A stretch of DNA of 64,000 nt, from the NCBI GenBank assembly GCA_016793325.1, contig JAEUKI010000043.1, positions 20,677 to 84,676 on the forward strand. The letters run 5' to 3'. How positions within the stretch are numbered: position 1 is the first letter of the stretch; each line of letters opens with the position of its first letter. This DNA comes from Myxococcales bacterium (GTDB lineage Bacteria > Myxococcota_A > Polyangia > Polyangiales > Ga0077539). Of the stretch, positions 44,125 through 52,200 are shown piece by piece. The notes below the pieces were generated by a model. That model was not told where the DNA came from, did no database searches, and saw only the letters and a program-made list of their open reading frames with translations. The translations under genes were made by a program, and so were the position numbers.

Positions 44125-46080
44125 ATGAACAAGCGTTCTCGCCTCGTCCTCACCGCCCTCCTCTGCACCCTCGCCCCCGCCTGCGTCCGCGGCCCGCAAG
44201 TGACGTCCCAGCCCACGCTCGGGCTGCGTCGCGTCGTCGTGTACCGCAACGGCGTCGCGTACTTCGAGCGCGCAGGCAACGTCAGCGGCGACTCCGTCGA
44301 GTTCAGCGTACGCCAGAGCGAGGTCGGCGATTTTCTCGCGACGCTCGCGGTGATGGAACGCGGCGGATCGAGCGTTCAATCCGCGGCGTTTCCGCTGCCG
44401 CGCGATCCATCGCAAGGCGAGCGACCGCCGTCCCCCAACGAGCGACGCACCGTGCAGATGCGGCTCGACGGACGCAGCCACGACCTGGTCGTCGGGTACA
44501 TGGCCGAGACGCCGATCTGGCGCCCCTCCTACCGACTCGTGCTGGGACAAACCGACGCACAAATTCAAGCGTACGGCGTCGTGCAAAACCTCTCGGGAGA
44601 AGACTGGCGCAACGTGCAGCTCTCGCTCGTGACCGGCGCGCCTGTGTCGTTTCGCAGCGAGCTCGCGGAGCCCGTGATCACCGATCGCCCGCTCGTGACC
44701 GATCGCGGCGAGGTGATCGACGCCGTACCGCACGGAGACACGACGCTCGCCAACGAACCGCCGCAGCAGCAGCAACCCACGTCGACCACAGCCTCGTCGA
44801 CGCCCGTGGCCGATTCCGACGACAACGACGGTGAGATGGCCGACGAAGAGCAAGCCAGCGCCGAGCGTTCGCGCGAGACCCGAGGCGACAATCGACGAGG
44901 ACTCCGCGGTCGAGCTTCGGGGGGTGCAGGCTACGCGCGCCCCGTCGCGCCGCGAACGGCCGCAGCCACGACGCGCTACGTACCGCGCACGGTGGCCAAC
45001 AACGGCCCCGTTGCGGGCGCGGCCGCGGGCTTCGACGGGCCGTCGCGGCCGCGATCGATCGCGTCGCTCGCGGCAGTCGCCGTGCAGGGCGGAGCCACTC
45101 GTTACGACCTGCCCGTGCGCGTCACGGTGCCCGATCGCAGCGCGACGATGGTGCTCCTCGCGTCGAGGGACGTCCCTGGAGAGCGGCTCTATTTGTTCGC
45201 GCCGGACGCAGGCGTTGGCGACTCGGCGCGGCACCCATTCAACGTCGCGCGCTTCGTCAATCGCACGGGCTCGATGCTCGAGCGAGGCCCCCTCGCCATC
45301 TTCGAAGCAGGCGCGTTTCTCGGCCAAGGGATGCTCGACCCGCTGCCCAACGATGCGACCGCGGTCGTCCCGTTCGCGCTCGAGCGCGGGCTCGCCGTCG
45401 AGAACACGAGCACGTACGACGTCGAGGGCGCGCGGCTCGTCGGGATTCGTCGCGGCGTCGTTCAGATCGAGCGCTTTCGCACGACGCGCAACACCTACCG
45501 CGTGCGCAACGGCATGGACCGCGACGCGCGCGTGTTGATCCGCATCCCGACCCCCGAGGGAACCTCCGTCTTCGAGCCCCCTCCGATGACCGAGACCGCC
45601 AACGGCGCGGCGCTCGTTCCTGTGCGCATCGCCGCGCGCGGACGCTCCGAGCAGCTCGTCGTCGTGCGAGCGCCCTTCGCCATGAGCACGCACTGGGGCG
45701 ATCCGCAGGCGATCGAAGCGATCCGCGGGTTCATCCAGGGCGGCCGCGCGCCGCGCGCGACGATCGACGCCCTCACCGGCGCGCTCGAGCTGCAAGAGCA
45801 GATCAACCGCCTCTCGGTCGAGCGCGGCGAGCACATCACGCGACGCAACGACCTGCAGACGAACGCGCAAGAGACGCGCGACAACCTCGAGTCGATTCGC
45901 CGCAATCCCGCTGCGGCGGATCTCCGCGCGCGCCTGACCGCGCGGCTCACGCAAGTGAGCGGCGAGATCGATCAGGTCTCGCGACGCATCGTGGACCTCG
46001 ACACACAAATCGGCGAACGCCGCGTGCGACTGAGCGAAGCTGTGCGAACGATCGAAGTGGACGCCAACGCGGCGCGGTGA
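44125..46080 (+). CDS. DUF4139-type lipoprotein with coiled-coil C-terminus
   Basis: 651 residues from ATG 44125 (GGAG just upstream; GTG 44116 is possible). The signal ends in TLAPAC. The N-terminal part (VVVYRNGVAYFERAGNVSGD) and the central region (YMAETPIWRPSYRLVLG; LSGEDWRNVQLSLVTGAPVS) match DUF4139 proteins. A disordered Gln/Thr/Asp/Arg insert occupies ~210-300, strand-rich segments follow (~320-540), and the last ~110 residues are charged heptad-like helices (LQEQINRLSVERGEHITRRN), probably a coiled coil. Probably attached to the outer membrane. The molecular role of DUF4139 proteins is not established. The dispersed repeat follows the stop. Confidence 0.8.
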   Translation: MNKRSRLVLTALLCTLAPACVRGPQVTSQPTLGLRRVVVYRNGVAYFERAGNVSGDSVEFSVRQSEVGDFLATLAVMERGGSSVQSAAFPLPRDPSQGERPPSPNERRTVQMRLDGRSHDLVVGYMAETPIWRPSYRLVLGQTDAQIQAYGVVQNLSGEDWRNVQLSLVTGAPVSFRSELAEPVITDRPLVTDRGEVIDAVPHGDTTLANEPPQQQQPTSTTASSTPVADSDDNDGEMADEEQASAERSRETRGDNRRGLRGRASGGAGYARPVAPRTAAATTRYVPRTVANNGPVAGAAAGFDGPSRPRSIASLAAVAVQGGATRYDLPVRVTVPDRSATMVLLASRDVPGERLYLFAPDAGVGDSARHPFNVARFVNRTGSMLERGPLAIFEAGAFLGQGMLDPLPNDATAVVPFALERGLAVENTSTYDVEGARLVGIRRGVVQIERFRTTRNTYRVRNGMDRDARVLIRIPTPEGTSVFEPPPMTETANGAALVPVRIAARGRSEQLVVVRAPFAMSTHWGDPQAIEAIRGFIQGGRAPRATIDALTGALELQEQINRLSVERGEHITRRNDLQTNAQETRDNLESIRRNPAAADLRARLTARLTQVSGEIDQVSRRIVDLDTQIGERRVRLSEAVRTIEVDANAAR

Positions 46081-46597
46081 GCGCGCCGGGCTGCGTTTCG
46101 GGTGTGGCAGCGAGAGGGGGCGTCAGAGAGATCCCTGCTCCTTGGGCGCATGCAACGAGTGCATCGCGTCCGGGCGACGGGCGCATGCAACGAGTGCATG
46201 CGCATGGGCGCCGTGTGCGGCGGGGCGTCTGCGGTCGAAGCGACCGGACGCCGAGGAAGGTCGCATTGGGATGGGCGAGCGACGGGGCTGACAGCGCGCT
46301 GCTGCCCACGAGTCACGCGCGTCATCGCAGCCCCCACCCGCGCGGCAGCCCACGTGATGCGCAACGCCCTGTGGGAAGCTGTTGAAACGGCGGAGGAATT
46401 CCAAGGGAGCACGGGTGTGGAAGCACACGATTTGCGCACTCGGTCGACGCGCGTTTGTCGATGGATTCGTAGCAGCTCGACTCGAGTTCAACCGCGGCGA
46501 CGATCGTGTGTTTTCAACGCCGTTCACATCGTGGCGTGGTTTACCCTTCTCGCGGCGCCGACCGCTGTGACGTCGGGGCCAGAGGGAGACACCAATC
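46081..46597. other. 517-bp gap holding the dispersed repeat and an upstream region
   Basis: The first ~180 bp contain the repeat cluster at 46144-46257. The rest (about 46260-46590) has no supported gene. The last ~100 bp before 46598 include an AGGGAG ribosome-binding site (46580-46585) for the next gene. Confidence 0.55.
46144..46257. repeat. Structured dispersed repeat, copy 2, with an extra hairpin unit
   Basis: Positions 46179-46257 repeat the 79-bp unit of 33838-33916: identical 51-bp left block, 15-bp variable centre, identical right block CGGACGCCGAGGA. In the centre, CGGTC (46232-46236) pairs with GACCG (46242-46246); the same stem in copy 1 is CGGGC/GCCCG, so one base pair has changed on both sides. 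The 21-bp start of the unit is also present once more, 35 bp upstream at 46144-46164, as a partial tandem copy. This combination points to a genome-wide repeat family under structural selection or a REP-like mobile sequence. Confidence 0.8.
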
Positions 46598-47368
46598 ATG
46601 GCCCGTGCACTCACGCTCGCTTCGTACATCGCGCTGCCGGTGATGGACGCGCACACAGCAGACGCCTTCGTGCTGCGACTGCTCGCGCAATACAAGCTCC
46701 ACAAACCCGCCCTGCGAAACACCAAGGTCGCCGCCGCCGCGGCAGCGCTCGGCAAACACGGCGACGCGCTCGCCGCTGCGCTGGCCGCGGAGCGATCGAA
46801 CAAGAGCGCAGCGAAGGCCGCCGCGGAGCTCGACCCCATCGTCGACGCGACGTGGGCCGCGATCGTGTTGACCCTGGAGGGACGCGCGAAGGCGACGCGG
46901 CTGCCGAGCGCAGCGCAGGCAAAGGCGATCCTGGACCGGGTGTTTCCCGATCGGTTGGAGTTCACGCAAGAGAAGTACGTGCGCCAGTGGTCGATCGCGA
47001 ACGCGACGCTTCAGAAGCTCATGAGCGCCGACCCGAGCGACCCCAAGGCCGAGAGCGCAGCGGACTTTCTTCGCGAGCACGGCGCGGGAGACCTGCTCGA
47101 CGAGCTTCGCAAGGCGCACGACGAGTTCGCAGCGCTCATCGGCGTCACCGAAGGCCGCAGCGCGCCTGTCCCCGTGGCCGTGCGCGCTCCGCTCGACGCG
47201 GCGCTCGACAGCGCGCGAGAGCTCGTCGCGACCGTGCTCGCGCTCTCCGAGAGCGACGTTCGCGGCGACGTCGACACGATCAAGCGCGACCTCCTGTCGG
47301 TGCTCGACGAGTTCACCGCCGATCGCGCAGAAAAAGAGGGGTCCGCACCCCCCACGCCCGCCACGTGA
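46598..47368 (+). CDS. Unknown all-helical Ala-rich protein
   Basis: 256 residues, ATG 46598 with an AGGGAG site upstream. No signal peptide or membrane span. The sequence is almost entirely helical, with charged-amphipathic segments (VRQWSIANATLQKLMSADPS; LLDELRKAHDEFAALIGVTE) and an Ala/Lys-rich stretch resembling histone H1-like tails. I do not recognise a family. It ends the host-like gene block before the metal-resistance module. A GGGGT/ACCCC hairpin sits at the end of the coding region (47337-47351). Confidence 0.65.
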   Translation: MARALTLASYIALPVMDAHTADAFVLRLLAQYKLHKPALRNTKVAAAAAALGKHGDALAAALAAERSNKSAAKAAAELDPIVDATWAAIVLTLEGRAKATRLPSAAQAKAILDRVFPDRLEFTQEKYVRQWSIANATLQKLMSADPSDPKAESAADFLREHGAGDLLDELRKAHDEFAALIGVTEGRSAPVPVAVRAPLDAALDSARELVATVLALSESDVRGDVDTIKRDLLSVLDEFTADRAEKEGSAPPTPAT

Positions 47369-48079
47369 GTCGCGCAGGACCGGGTCCAGACCCCTCGAGA
47401 ACGACTCGCGTCTCGCAGCCTCGCAGTGACGACTCGCCCGAAGTCGGCATGAAGGCGGGAACCAACCCCGTTGGTTGTGCTTCGCCCCTGCGGAGGGAGC
47501 TGGTTTCGCGGGGTTGAGACCACGTCCCCCTCGCGTTCGGGGTCAGCGAATCGGGGTGCGGTCCGGACGTGTGGCAGAGAGAACCAGCGTGGCGCGTGTG
47601 TGGACCCGTCGAGCGCAACCGTGCGAATCCACACCCAAACAATGCGTCGTCGTGGCGTTGTTGGGACTTGCCGCACTGCAACGAATTCGCGGAGATTCTG
47701 CTGTCGCGGAGAAAGTAGTCGGGGCGCCGGAGCGAAGGTCAACGTGCCGAAGACGCAGTCCGATCTCGGAACTCCGACCCATCCCGCCATGCGAGCGGCA
47801 ACCAGTCTGCGGCTGGCGTGAGGGGGTAAGAGGCATCGTCGCTCATTGGTGAACATCGCGCCGCCACGCACAGACACAGCGCGGCAATTGATCCCAAGGG
47901 GCTGTGCGAGTGAGTCGAGCACGACCAGCCCGCTGACTCGGTTGTAGATCCTCCGTGCCCGCCGCGTCGCTACACCCGTCGGCGCCAACGCCCCACGCGC
48001 GACCGTCGACACGTTTCCGACGATCGAGGTCGCCATCACCAAGGGTGACGGGGCTTCGCGGAAGCGCGCTGAGTTCGGC
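47369..48079. other. Non-coding left flank of the metal-resistance module
   Basis: About 710 bp with no convincing gene. A minus-strand frame (47313-47681) and its overlapping longer version (47011-48042) read as Arg/Thr/Pro-rich and lack domains. No transposase, att-like repeat or tRNA was recognised. It may be the decayed junction of an acquired segment, because the gene style changes here from spaced host-type genes to overlapping resistance genes. Confidence 0.45.
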
Positions 48080-48122
48080 TCGACAGCGACTGGATCTAGA
48101 TCTACTATCCGCTATAGTAGAT
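48080..48122 (+). promoter_or_regulatory. Promoter with overlapping palindromic operator for the BlaI-type repressor gene
   Basis: TCGACA (48080-48085; 5/6 to the -35 consensus), a 17-nt spacer, and TACTAT (48103-48108; 4/6 to the -10 consensus). The -10 sits inside a perfect 23-bp palindrome, 48100-48122: ATCTACTAT, spacer CCGCT, ATAGTAGAT. A repressor bound here would block the promoter. The start codon (GTG 48144) has AGGAG at 48133-48137. The same half-site with the same 5-bp spacing recurs at 49623. Confidence 0.7.
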
Positions 48123-48143
48123 GATCAACCACAGGAGCGCTTT

Positions 48144-48560
48144 GTGACGTTTCGCGTTCGGTCAGGGAAGAAGGGGCTCGAACTCCGCCTTCACAACCTC
48201 GAAGCAACGATCATGGACGTGGTCTGGAGCAAGCAGCTCACGTCCTTCGTCGTCGGCGACGTGCTCGCCATCCTGGAGAAGCAGCGAGAAATCGCCTACA
48301 CGACGGTGATGACGACGGTGACGCGACTCTACGAGAAGGGGATCCTCGAGCGCGAGCGCGACGGCAAGCGCTACCTGTACTCCCCGAAGCTCACACGCGC
48401 GGAGTTCATGGAGTCCACCGCTCGCGAAGTGCTCGACGAGGTGGTCGGTGGCCACCAAGCGATCGCGCTGCTCGCAGAGAAGGTCTCGGAGGCCTCGGCC
48501 GACGAGCTCGACGACCTCGAGGCGCTCATCCAGAAGCGACGAGAGGAACTCGAGTCATGA
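48144..48560 (+). CDS. BlaI/MecI/CopY-family transcriptional repressor
   Basis: 138 residues from GTG 48144 (AGGAG, 6-nt spacing); a longer frame back to 47955 is Arg/Pro-rich and covers the promoter, so it is rejected. The winged helix fits the BlaI family: LEATIMDVVWSKQLTSFVVG, EIAYTTVMTTVTRLYEKGIL, ERERDGKRYLYSPKLTRAEF. The C-terminal helix (LLAEKVSEASADELDDLEAL) is the dimerisation part. BlaI-type proteins bind palindromes as dimers and are cleaved between the two domains upon signal. Its stop overlaps the next gene's start (ATGA), a BlaI-peptidase pair. It probably represses its own operon and the efflux genes. Confidence 0.9.
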   Translation: MTFRVRSGKKGLELRLHNLEATIMDVVWSKQLTSFVVGDVLAILEKQREIAYTTVMTTVTRLYEKGILERERDGKRYLYSPKLTRAEFMESTAREVLDEVVGGHQAIALLAEKVSEASADELDDLEALIQKRREELES

Positions 48561-49579
48561 TCGAGGCGACCTTCCCGCTGCTCGGCACGGCTTTCGTCGT
48601 GCTTGGCGTGCTCCCCGCATTCGCGCTGGTCGCGAAGGCGGGACTCGTCCTGCTCGAGCGCCAGGAGCTGGGAGGGCCGCTTCACGGGCTTGGCCTTCGC
48701 TACGTCCTCCTGACGGGCTCGAGCGTGCTCCCGCTTGCGTGGCTGCTTTCAGCGGGACTTCACCAAGCAGAAACGGGCAAGTCCGCGTTGGTGTGCTTGT
48801 TCGATCACGACAGAACAGAGCTGTGCTTCGAGCCGGGATACTTCGCCCTCGTGCTCGCGGCCGCCGTTCTCGCGTTGTCGTTGGGCGTGATGCGCAAGCA
48901 CCGCGGTGCGCGCTCGTCGTCAACCGCCGCTACCGAAGCGCTTATCGCTCGGCTCACCCGCATCGTGGCGAGTGACCCAGCGCTGGCGTGCCTCCGTGGC
49001 CGCGTCTTTGTTACAGACGAGACGAGCTTTGCGCTCGGCACCCACGGGCTCTTGAAACCGCGCGTCTTCGTCGGAAGCGCGTTTGCCGCGCACCTCTCCG
49101 ACGAGATGCTCGCGAGCGCGCTGGGACACGAAGCCGAGCATGTCCGCGCGCTCGATCCGCTCCGCTACTTGATCCTTCAGCTCGCGCTCGCCGTGAACCC
49201 GTTCGGGCGTTTCTTGCTCGAACCCCACGCTGTCCGATGGCAGGCCGCGCGCGAGGCCCACTGCGATCGCGAAGCAGTCATTCACGGCGCCGCGCCGCTG
49301 CCGCTCGCGGACGCGATCGTGAGGGCGGCTCGGCCCGCTGCTCGCGAGGTCGTCGCGCTCGGCGCGCGTGACACCACTGTCCTCAAGTTTCGCATCGGAA
49401 TGTTGCTCGCGTTCGCCGAGCGCGCCCCCGCGCGCTGCTGTCCCCAGGGGGCCTCGGCCTTTCCAGTGGCGTTCGTGCTCCTGCTCATCGCGCTGCTCCT
49501 ACCGCACCGGACCGGCACGGCAGCGCTCGACGTGCTCCACACGGGCGCGGAGCACACGCTCACCTACTTCTGGCGCTGA
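48557..49579 (+). CDS. Membrane metallopeptidase, M56/M48-like (BlaR1-type signalling protease)
   Basis: 340 residues. Three or four N-terminal spans (~8-30, 50-70, 98-115), then a zinc-peptidase core: HEAEH at 191-195 (LGHEAEHVRALDPLRYLI) and a third-ligand region EAHCDREAV. A C-terminal span (FPVAFVLLLIALLLP) is followed by ~20 residues outside. The BlaR1 penicillin-binding sensor domain is absent. In BlaR1/MecR1 systems the activated peptidase leads to repressor cleavage; here the signal is inferred to be a metal, sensed by the short exterior loops or tail. It overlaps the repressor gene (ATGA) and lies 8 bp before the outer-membrane efflux gene. Confidence 0.85.
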   Translation: MIEATFPLLGTAFVVLGVLPAFALVAKAGLVLLERQELGGPLHGLGLRYVLLTGSSVLPLAWLLSAGLHQAETGKSALVCLFDHDRTELCFEPGYFALVLAAAVLALSLGVMRKHRGARSSSTAATEALIARLTRIVASDPALACLRGRVFVTDETSFALGTHGLLKPRVFVGSAFAAHLSDEMLASALGHEAEHVRALDPLRYLILQLALAVNPFGRFLLEPHAVRWQAAREAHCDREAVIHGAAPLPLADAIVRAARPAAREVVALGARDTTVLKFRIGMLLAFAERAPARCCPQGASAFPVAFVLLLIALLLPHRTGTAALDVLHTGAEHTLTYFWR

Positions 49580-49587
49580 GGAGTTCG

Positions 49588-51027
49588 ATGACTCGATCAG
49601 ATCGTACAGCGTTGCCCTCAACTACTATCGCGCATAGTAACAGCGCGCTCGCGGTGGCGTTCTCGCTGTGGGCGAGCGCATGCGTCCACGCTGCTCCGAC
49701 GAGGAGTGCGCTCGACGCTCGCGAGGCGCCGCCACCGCATCTCCGCGGCTCGGCAGACGTTGGCCCGGACCTAGGTCACCTCGAACACCGCGATCCCCTG
49801 CCCGATCCCGCCGCCGGAAACCAGGGCTCGCTTGGCGGCATGCTGGCGTTCGCTGATCAGCACTCGCCGATTCTGACGGTGTCCCGAAGCACCCGCTCGC
49901 GTGCCGACGCCGCCCGCGTCGCCGCATCGATCCTGCTGCCGACGAACCCCGAGGTGTCTATCGCGGTTGGTCCGCGTTTCGGAATATCCGGCACGGGGGT
50001 CGACGTCGACGTGACGCTGATGCAGCAGCTCCAGATCGGCGGCGAGCGTGGTCTTCGAATCAATGCGGCCGATCGCCTTCGCGACCTCACCGACGCGGAG
50101 ATCGAGCAGATCCGCTGGGCCGTGCATTGCGATGTCCACGCCGCCTTCCATCGTGCCCTCGTCGAGCAGGAGCGCTCGCGCCTCGCGGAGCGGGTGGTGA
50201 CCTTTCAGCAGGAGGTGCTGCGCGTCGTCGAGCGTCAAATCGCTGCGGGGGAGGCAGCTCCCCTCGCGCTTCGACTGGCGCAAGCGGAGGTAGCGCAGGC
50301 GCAGCAAGTGCTTGTCGCCGCGCAGCAGGCGTTCTTCGCGTCGCGCATCCGACTCGCGCAGCTCTCCGGGTGGCCCGTCGGGACTCCGCCCATGCCGGCC
50401 GGCACCGTCGACAGCCCGCGCGATCCGCCTCCGCTCGCTCGTCTGCTCGCTGTCGCGCGCGAGCGCCTTCCGAGCCTACGAGTCGGTGCAGCGCGCATTC
50501 GGGAGGCCGAAGCCCGTTCTTCGCTGGCCGAACGCGAGGCGTGGCCGCGCCCTTCCGTTGGCGTGCAGTACCGACGCGAGGGAAATCCTACCAGCGAAGG
50601 CGCGTACGACATCGTGATGGGCGTCGTCTCGATCCCCATCCCCAGCTTTCAGCTGAACCAAGGAGAGCGCGCCCGAGCGCGGGCGGACGTGACGGTCGCG
50701 GAGACCGAGCTAGAGGCGTCGCGACGCTTGCTCGAGGGACAAATTGCGGAGGCAAGAAGCGAAGTCGTCGCGGCCGCGGCCCGCACGCGCGCGTACGGCA
50801 CCGAGATCGTCCCGCGCTTCGAGGGCAACCTCACGTTGCTGCGCCGCTCGTTCGAGCTCGGCGAGATCGACATCCTCGCGCTCTCCACCGGGCGCGAACG
50901 ATTTCTGCGCATCCAGAGCGACGCGCTCGCAGCGCAGCAGGACTACTTCGTCGCGTTGGCCGGACTCGAGCGGGTCGTCGGCGTCGACCTCTGGCGCGAT
51001 GACCATCACGAGGGGAGCACCCGATGA
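49588..51027 (+). CDS. czcC: Outer-membrane efflux protein of TolC/CzcC type
   Basis: 479 residues from ATG 49588, preceded by a strong GAGGAG (49578-49583). The N-terminus contains ASAC as a lipobox-like end of the signal. The long helical hairpins of the OEP fold are visible (IRWAVHCDVHAAFHRALVEQ; LRLAQAEVAQAQQVLVAAQQ; VAETELEASRRLLEGQIAEA). It would form the outer-membrane exit duct of the RND pump. A GTG at 49654 is an alternative start that would leave the second palindrome (49623) outside the coding sequence. The stop overlaps the fusion-protein gene. Confidence 0.88.
   Translation: MTRSDRTALPSTTIAHSNSALAVAFSLWASACVHAAPTRSALDAREAPPPHLRGSADVGPDLGHLEHRDPLPDPAAGNQGSLGGMLAFADQHSPILTVSRSTRSRADAARVAASILLPTNPEVSIAVGPRFGISGTGVDVDVTLMQQLQIGGERGLRINAADRLRDLTDAEIEQIRWAVHCDVHAAFHRALVEQERSRLAERVVTFQQEVLRVVERQIAAGEAAPLALRLAQAEVAQAQQVLVAAQQAFFASRIRLAQLSGWPVGTPPMPAGTVDSPRDPPPLARLLAVARERLPSLRVGAARIREAEARSSLAEREAWPRPSVGVQYRREGNPTSEGAYDIVMGVVSIPIPSFQLNQGERARARADVTVAETELEASRRLLEGQIAEARSEVVAAAARTRAYGTEIVPRFEGNLTLLRRSFELGEIDILALSTGRERFLRIQSDALAAQQDYFVALAGLERVVGVDLWRDDHHEGSTR
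49623..49639. promoter_or_regulatory. Second copy of the repressor palindrome at the czcC start
   Basis: TACTAT-CGCGC-ATAGTA: 6-bp perfect arms and a 5-bp centre, matching the core of the 48100-48122 operator. It lies 35 bp after the czcC ATG, where it encodes part of a T-T-I-A-H-S stretch, or upstream of the alternative GTG 49654. It could control an internal promoter or act as a roadblock within the operon. No good -35 box is visible upstream. The identity with the first site supports the same repressor. Confidence 0.6.
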
Positions 51028-52190
51028 GCCGCATGCTTCTGAGTTCATTCCTATTCGCCCTGCTTGGCTCGGCTTGCAACAAGGGCGGCAGCGCCGGCGG
51101 TCCCGTCCAAGACGGCGGCCACGCCGACGAGGCTGGCCATCGTGATGGTGAGCACGAGAACGAAGTGCATCTCTCGGCCGAGGCGCTCGAGCGCGCGGGC
51201 GTCCGTGTCGCCGTCGCAGAACGACGAGCGCTCACCGGAGGTGTGGCCATCCCGGCTGAGGTCCAGTTCGAGCCGAGCAGCACGGCCCACGTCGGACCGT
51301 TGGTGCCCGGTCGTATCACGCGCGTCTCAGTGGTGCTCGGTGACCGCGTGCGCCGAGGTCAGCTCCTCGGCGTCGTCGCGTCGAGCGACGTTTCGACGGC
51401 CCGTGCGCGACTGGACCAGGCTCGCGCGCGACTTGCCGCCGCCGAGTCCACGCTGCGACGCCAACAGCAGTTGTCGACAGAGGGCATCAGCGCGCAGCGG
51501 TCGCTCATCGATGCGGAGGCGCAGGTCGGCGAGCTGCGCGCGGAGGTCGCCGGCGTACGGCGCCAGCTCTCGGTGTTCGGCTCTGGAAGCGCAGGAGCGC
51601 TCGCACTCACTGCGCCCATCGACGGGGTGGTCGTCGCGGTGCACGGGACGCTCGGAGAGACCGCGACGCCAGACCAGCCCGCGTTCATCATCACCGACCC
51701 GACGAAGGTCTGGGTGCGCGGCAACGTCCCAGAGCTCGAAGTGGCTCGGGTCCAAGCCGGCTCGGCCGCCATCGTTCGCCTTCACGCGTTTCCCGATGCC
51801 GTGATGCAAGGCACCATCACGTACGTCGCGCCGGCGCTCGACGAGCGCACGCGCTCTCTGCCCGTTCGAGTGACGCTGCAAGCCCCCGACGCCCGCCTCC
51901 GGAGCGGCCTCTTTGGGAGCGTGGAGCTGGTCGGCGGACGCGCAGATGATCGTGTGCTCGTGGTCCCTGTCGACGCGGTCGCGACCCTCGACGGGCAGAC
52001 TGTCGTGTTCGTCCCGGCCGACGAGCCGAACAGTTTCCGCGCTCAGCCCGTCGCGCTTGGCCGTCGTGCGGGGGGCTTCTTCGAGGTTCGCTCGGGACTC
52101 GAGGAAGGTGCGCGGCTCTGCGTGAGCGGCGCGTTCACGTTGAAGAGCGCTCTGCGCAGCGACGCGCTCTCCGAAGGCGACGAGCACTGA
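51024..52190 (+). CDS. czcB: Periplasmic adaptor (membrane-fusion protein) of the RND pump
   Basis: 388 residues, overlapping czcC (ATGA). Lipoprotein signal LLGSAC; then a His/Asp/Glu-rich segment (HADEAGHRDGEHENEVH) that may bind metal directly. The HlyD/CusB fold follows: barrel (GRITRVSVVLGDRVRRGQLL), a coiled-coil hairpin (LDQARARLAAAESTLRRQQQ), the lipoyl part (LTAPIDGVVVAVHGTLGETA) and a C-terminal barrel. It links the inner-membrane pump to the outer-membrane duct and may collect metal in the periplasm. Confidence 0.9.
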   Translation: MSRMLLSSFLFALLGSACNKGGSAGGPVQDGGHADEAGHRDGEHENEVHLSAEALERAGVRVAVAERRALTGGVAIPAEVQFEPSSTAHVGPLVPGRITRVSVVLGDRVRRGQLLGVVASSDVSTARARLDQARARLAAAESTLRRQQQLSTEGISAQRSLIDAEAQVGELRAEVAGVRRQLSVFGSGSAGALALTAPIDGVVVAVHGTLGETATPDQPAFIITDPTKVWVRGNVPELEVARVQAGSAAIVRLHAFPDAVMQGTITYVAPALDERTRSLPVRVTLQAPDARLRSGLFGSVELVGGRADDRVLVVPVDAVATLDGQTVVFVPADEPNSFRAQPVALGRRAGGFFEVRSGLEEGARLCVSGAFTLKSALRSDALSEGDEH

Positions 52191-52200
52191 GGGACACGCG

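Noticed and set aside
47011..48042. 343-codon minus-strand frame at the metal module border
   Set aside because: Overlaps the helical-protein gene antisense and shows no domain; a gene relic cannot be excluded but is not supported.
48144..49579. Beta-lactam resistance regulation
   Set aside because: The protease lacks the penicillin-binding sensor domain and no beta-lactamase or PBP gene is nearby; the linked genes are metal transporters.
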